A stretch of DNA of 44,548 nucleotides from Nemertoderma westbladi (lineage: Eukaryota > Xenacoelomorpha > Nemertodermatida > Nemertodermatidae): the NCBI GenBank assembly GCA_032718475.1, contig JAUCBJ010007537.1:1-44548 (forward strand), read 5' to 3'. The translations under genes were made by a program, and so were the position numbers. Every line of letters starts with the position of its first letter. The stretch's first letter is position 1. Shown here in pieces: positions 44,290 to 44,548 of the stretch. Below the pieces are notes generated by a model, which ran no database searches, was not told the origin of the DNA, and worked only from the letters and a program-made list of their open reading frames with translations.

Positions 44290-44548
44290 GAGCTATCCGG
44301 AAACTATGGAAGGCAAGATCTAGGGACTCCCCAACGTAACAACAGTGTTTGGAGTGGGTGTGTGACTATATTATTTTATATTTTTTTATTATTTTTATAT
44401 TTATGTATGCATTATTACATAATTTTTATTATTATAATCGTTTTCTTTAATTTTATTTAGTAGAATATTATCTTAGCGATTATTCAGTAGATTAGTGCAA
44501 TATATATTCGCGTTTATTACTTAATTACTTAGCATTATATATTTCGTT
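44290..44548. other. AT-rich sequence after the integrase
   Basis: Where a BEL/Pao element would have its polypurine tract and 3' LTR. GGAGTGGGTG followed by TGTGACTATA at about 44352-44371 could be that boundary, but the matching 5' LTR is not found in the window and the sequence runs off the edge. Confidence 0.3.

Noticed and set aside
38868-44548. LTR pair for the BEL/Pao-like element
   Set aside because: No sequence downstream of 44290 matches the region upstream of 40869. The 3' LTR may lie beyond the window or be lost.

Overview
This looks like nuclear DNA of an invertebrate animal, probably bilaterian and marine. The evidence is a four-exon spliced gene with GT..AG introns, animal-type retrotransposons (RTE-like, CR1/L2-like, BEL/Pao-like), piggyBac-like DNA elements with TTAA target sites, and very large satellite arrays. 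There are no operons, bacterial ribosome binding sites or CRISPR arrays. The phylum cannot be fixed from this window alone.

The only host gene I can assemble with confidence lies on the minus strand (12966 down to 8314). It is a DM-domain transcription factor of the DMRT3/Dmrt93B type. Exon 1 ends inside the DM zinc-binding module, exon 2 carries most of it, exon 3 finishes it, and exon 4 carries a DMA domain followed by a long, internally repetitive, Pro/Asn/Ser-rich tail. All three splice junctions keep frame, giving about 657 codons. Intron 1 holds an antisense RTE-like retrotransposon copy and a tRNA-like relic. Intron 2 begins with a 52-bp tandem repeat that multiplies the exon 2 splice donor.

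Most of the rest is tandem repeats, about 59% of the window by my count. In order they are: a 68-bp array (387-958), a 27-bp satellite (2302-7462), a palindromic 22-bp array (7701-7876), a 36-bp satellite that ends about 370 bp upstream of the DMRT3 start codon (13337-23883), a 40-bp satellite (26099-30344), a G-rich 14-15-bp array (31852-34132), a (CCCGTA)n hexamer array (35515-37483), a 118-bp array (40232-40735), and 163-bp repeats inside a DNA transposon (42270-43040). The long open frames in these arrays follow from repeat periods and composition and are not genes.

Between 23.9 and 26.1 kb lies a patch of retroelement debris. It contains a well-formed type I hammerhead ribozyme (24286-24339), a CR1/L2-like reverse-transcriptase tail, and a decayed reverse transcriptase with a YGDD box. 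The 40-bp satellite abuts this reverse transcriptase and appears to have grown from its sequence. The right end (38.5-44.5 kb) is a nest: an RTE-like 3' fragment lies between an unrecognised upstream ORF and a BEL/Pao-like integrase pseudogene, and a 1.55-kb piggyBac-like non-autonomous element has inserted into the RTE fragment at a TTAA. A 133-bp deletion relative of that element sits at 38554. A 557-bp dispersed repeat appears twice in inverted orientation (1513 and 34285).

The genes do not form a pathway. The window is a developmental regulator locus embedded in a transposon and satellite landscape. The points most worth checking are the hammerhead ribozyme, the satellite apparently born from a reverse-transcriptase segment, and the multiplied splice donors of the DM gene.
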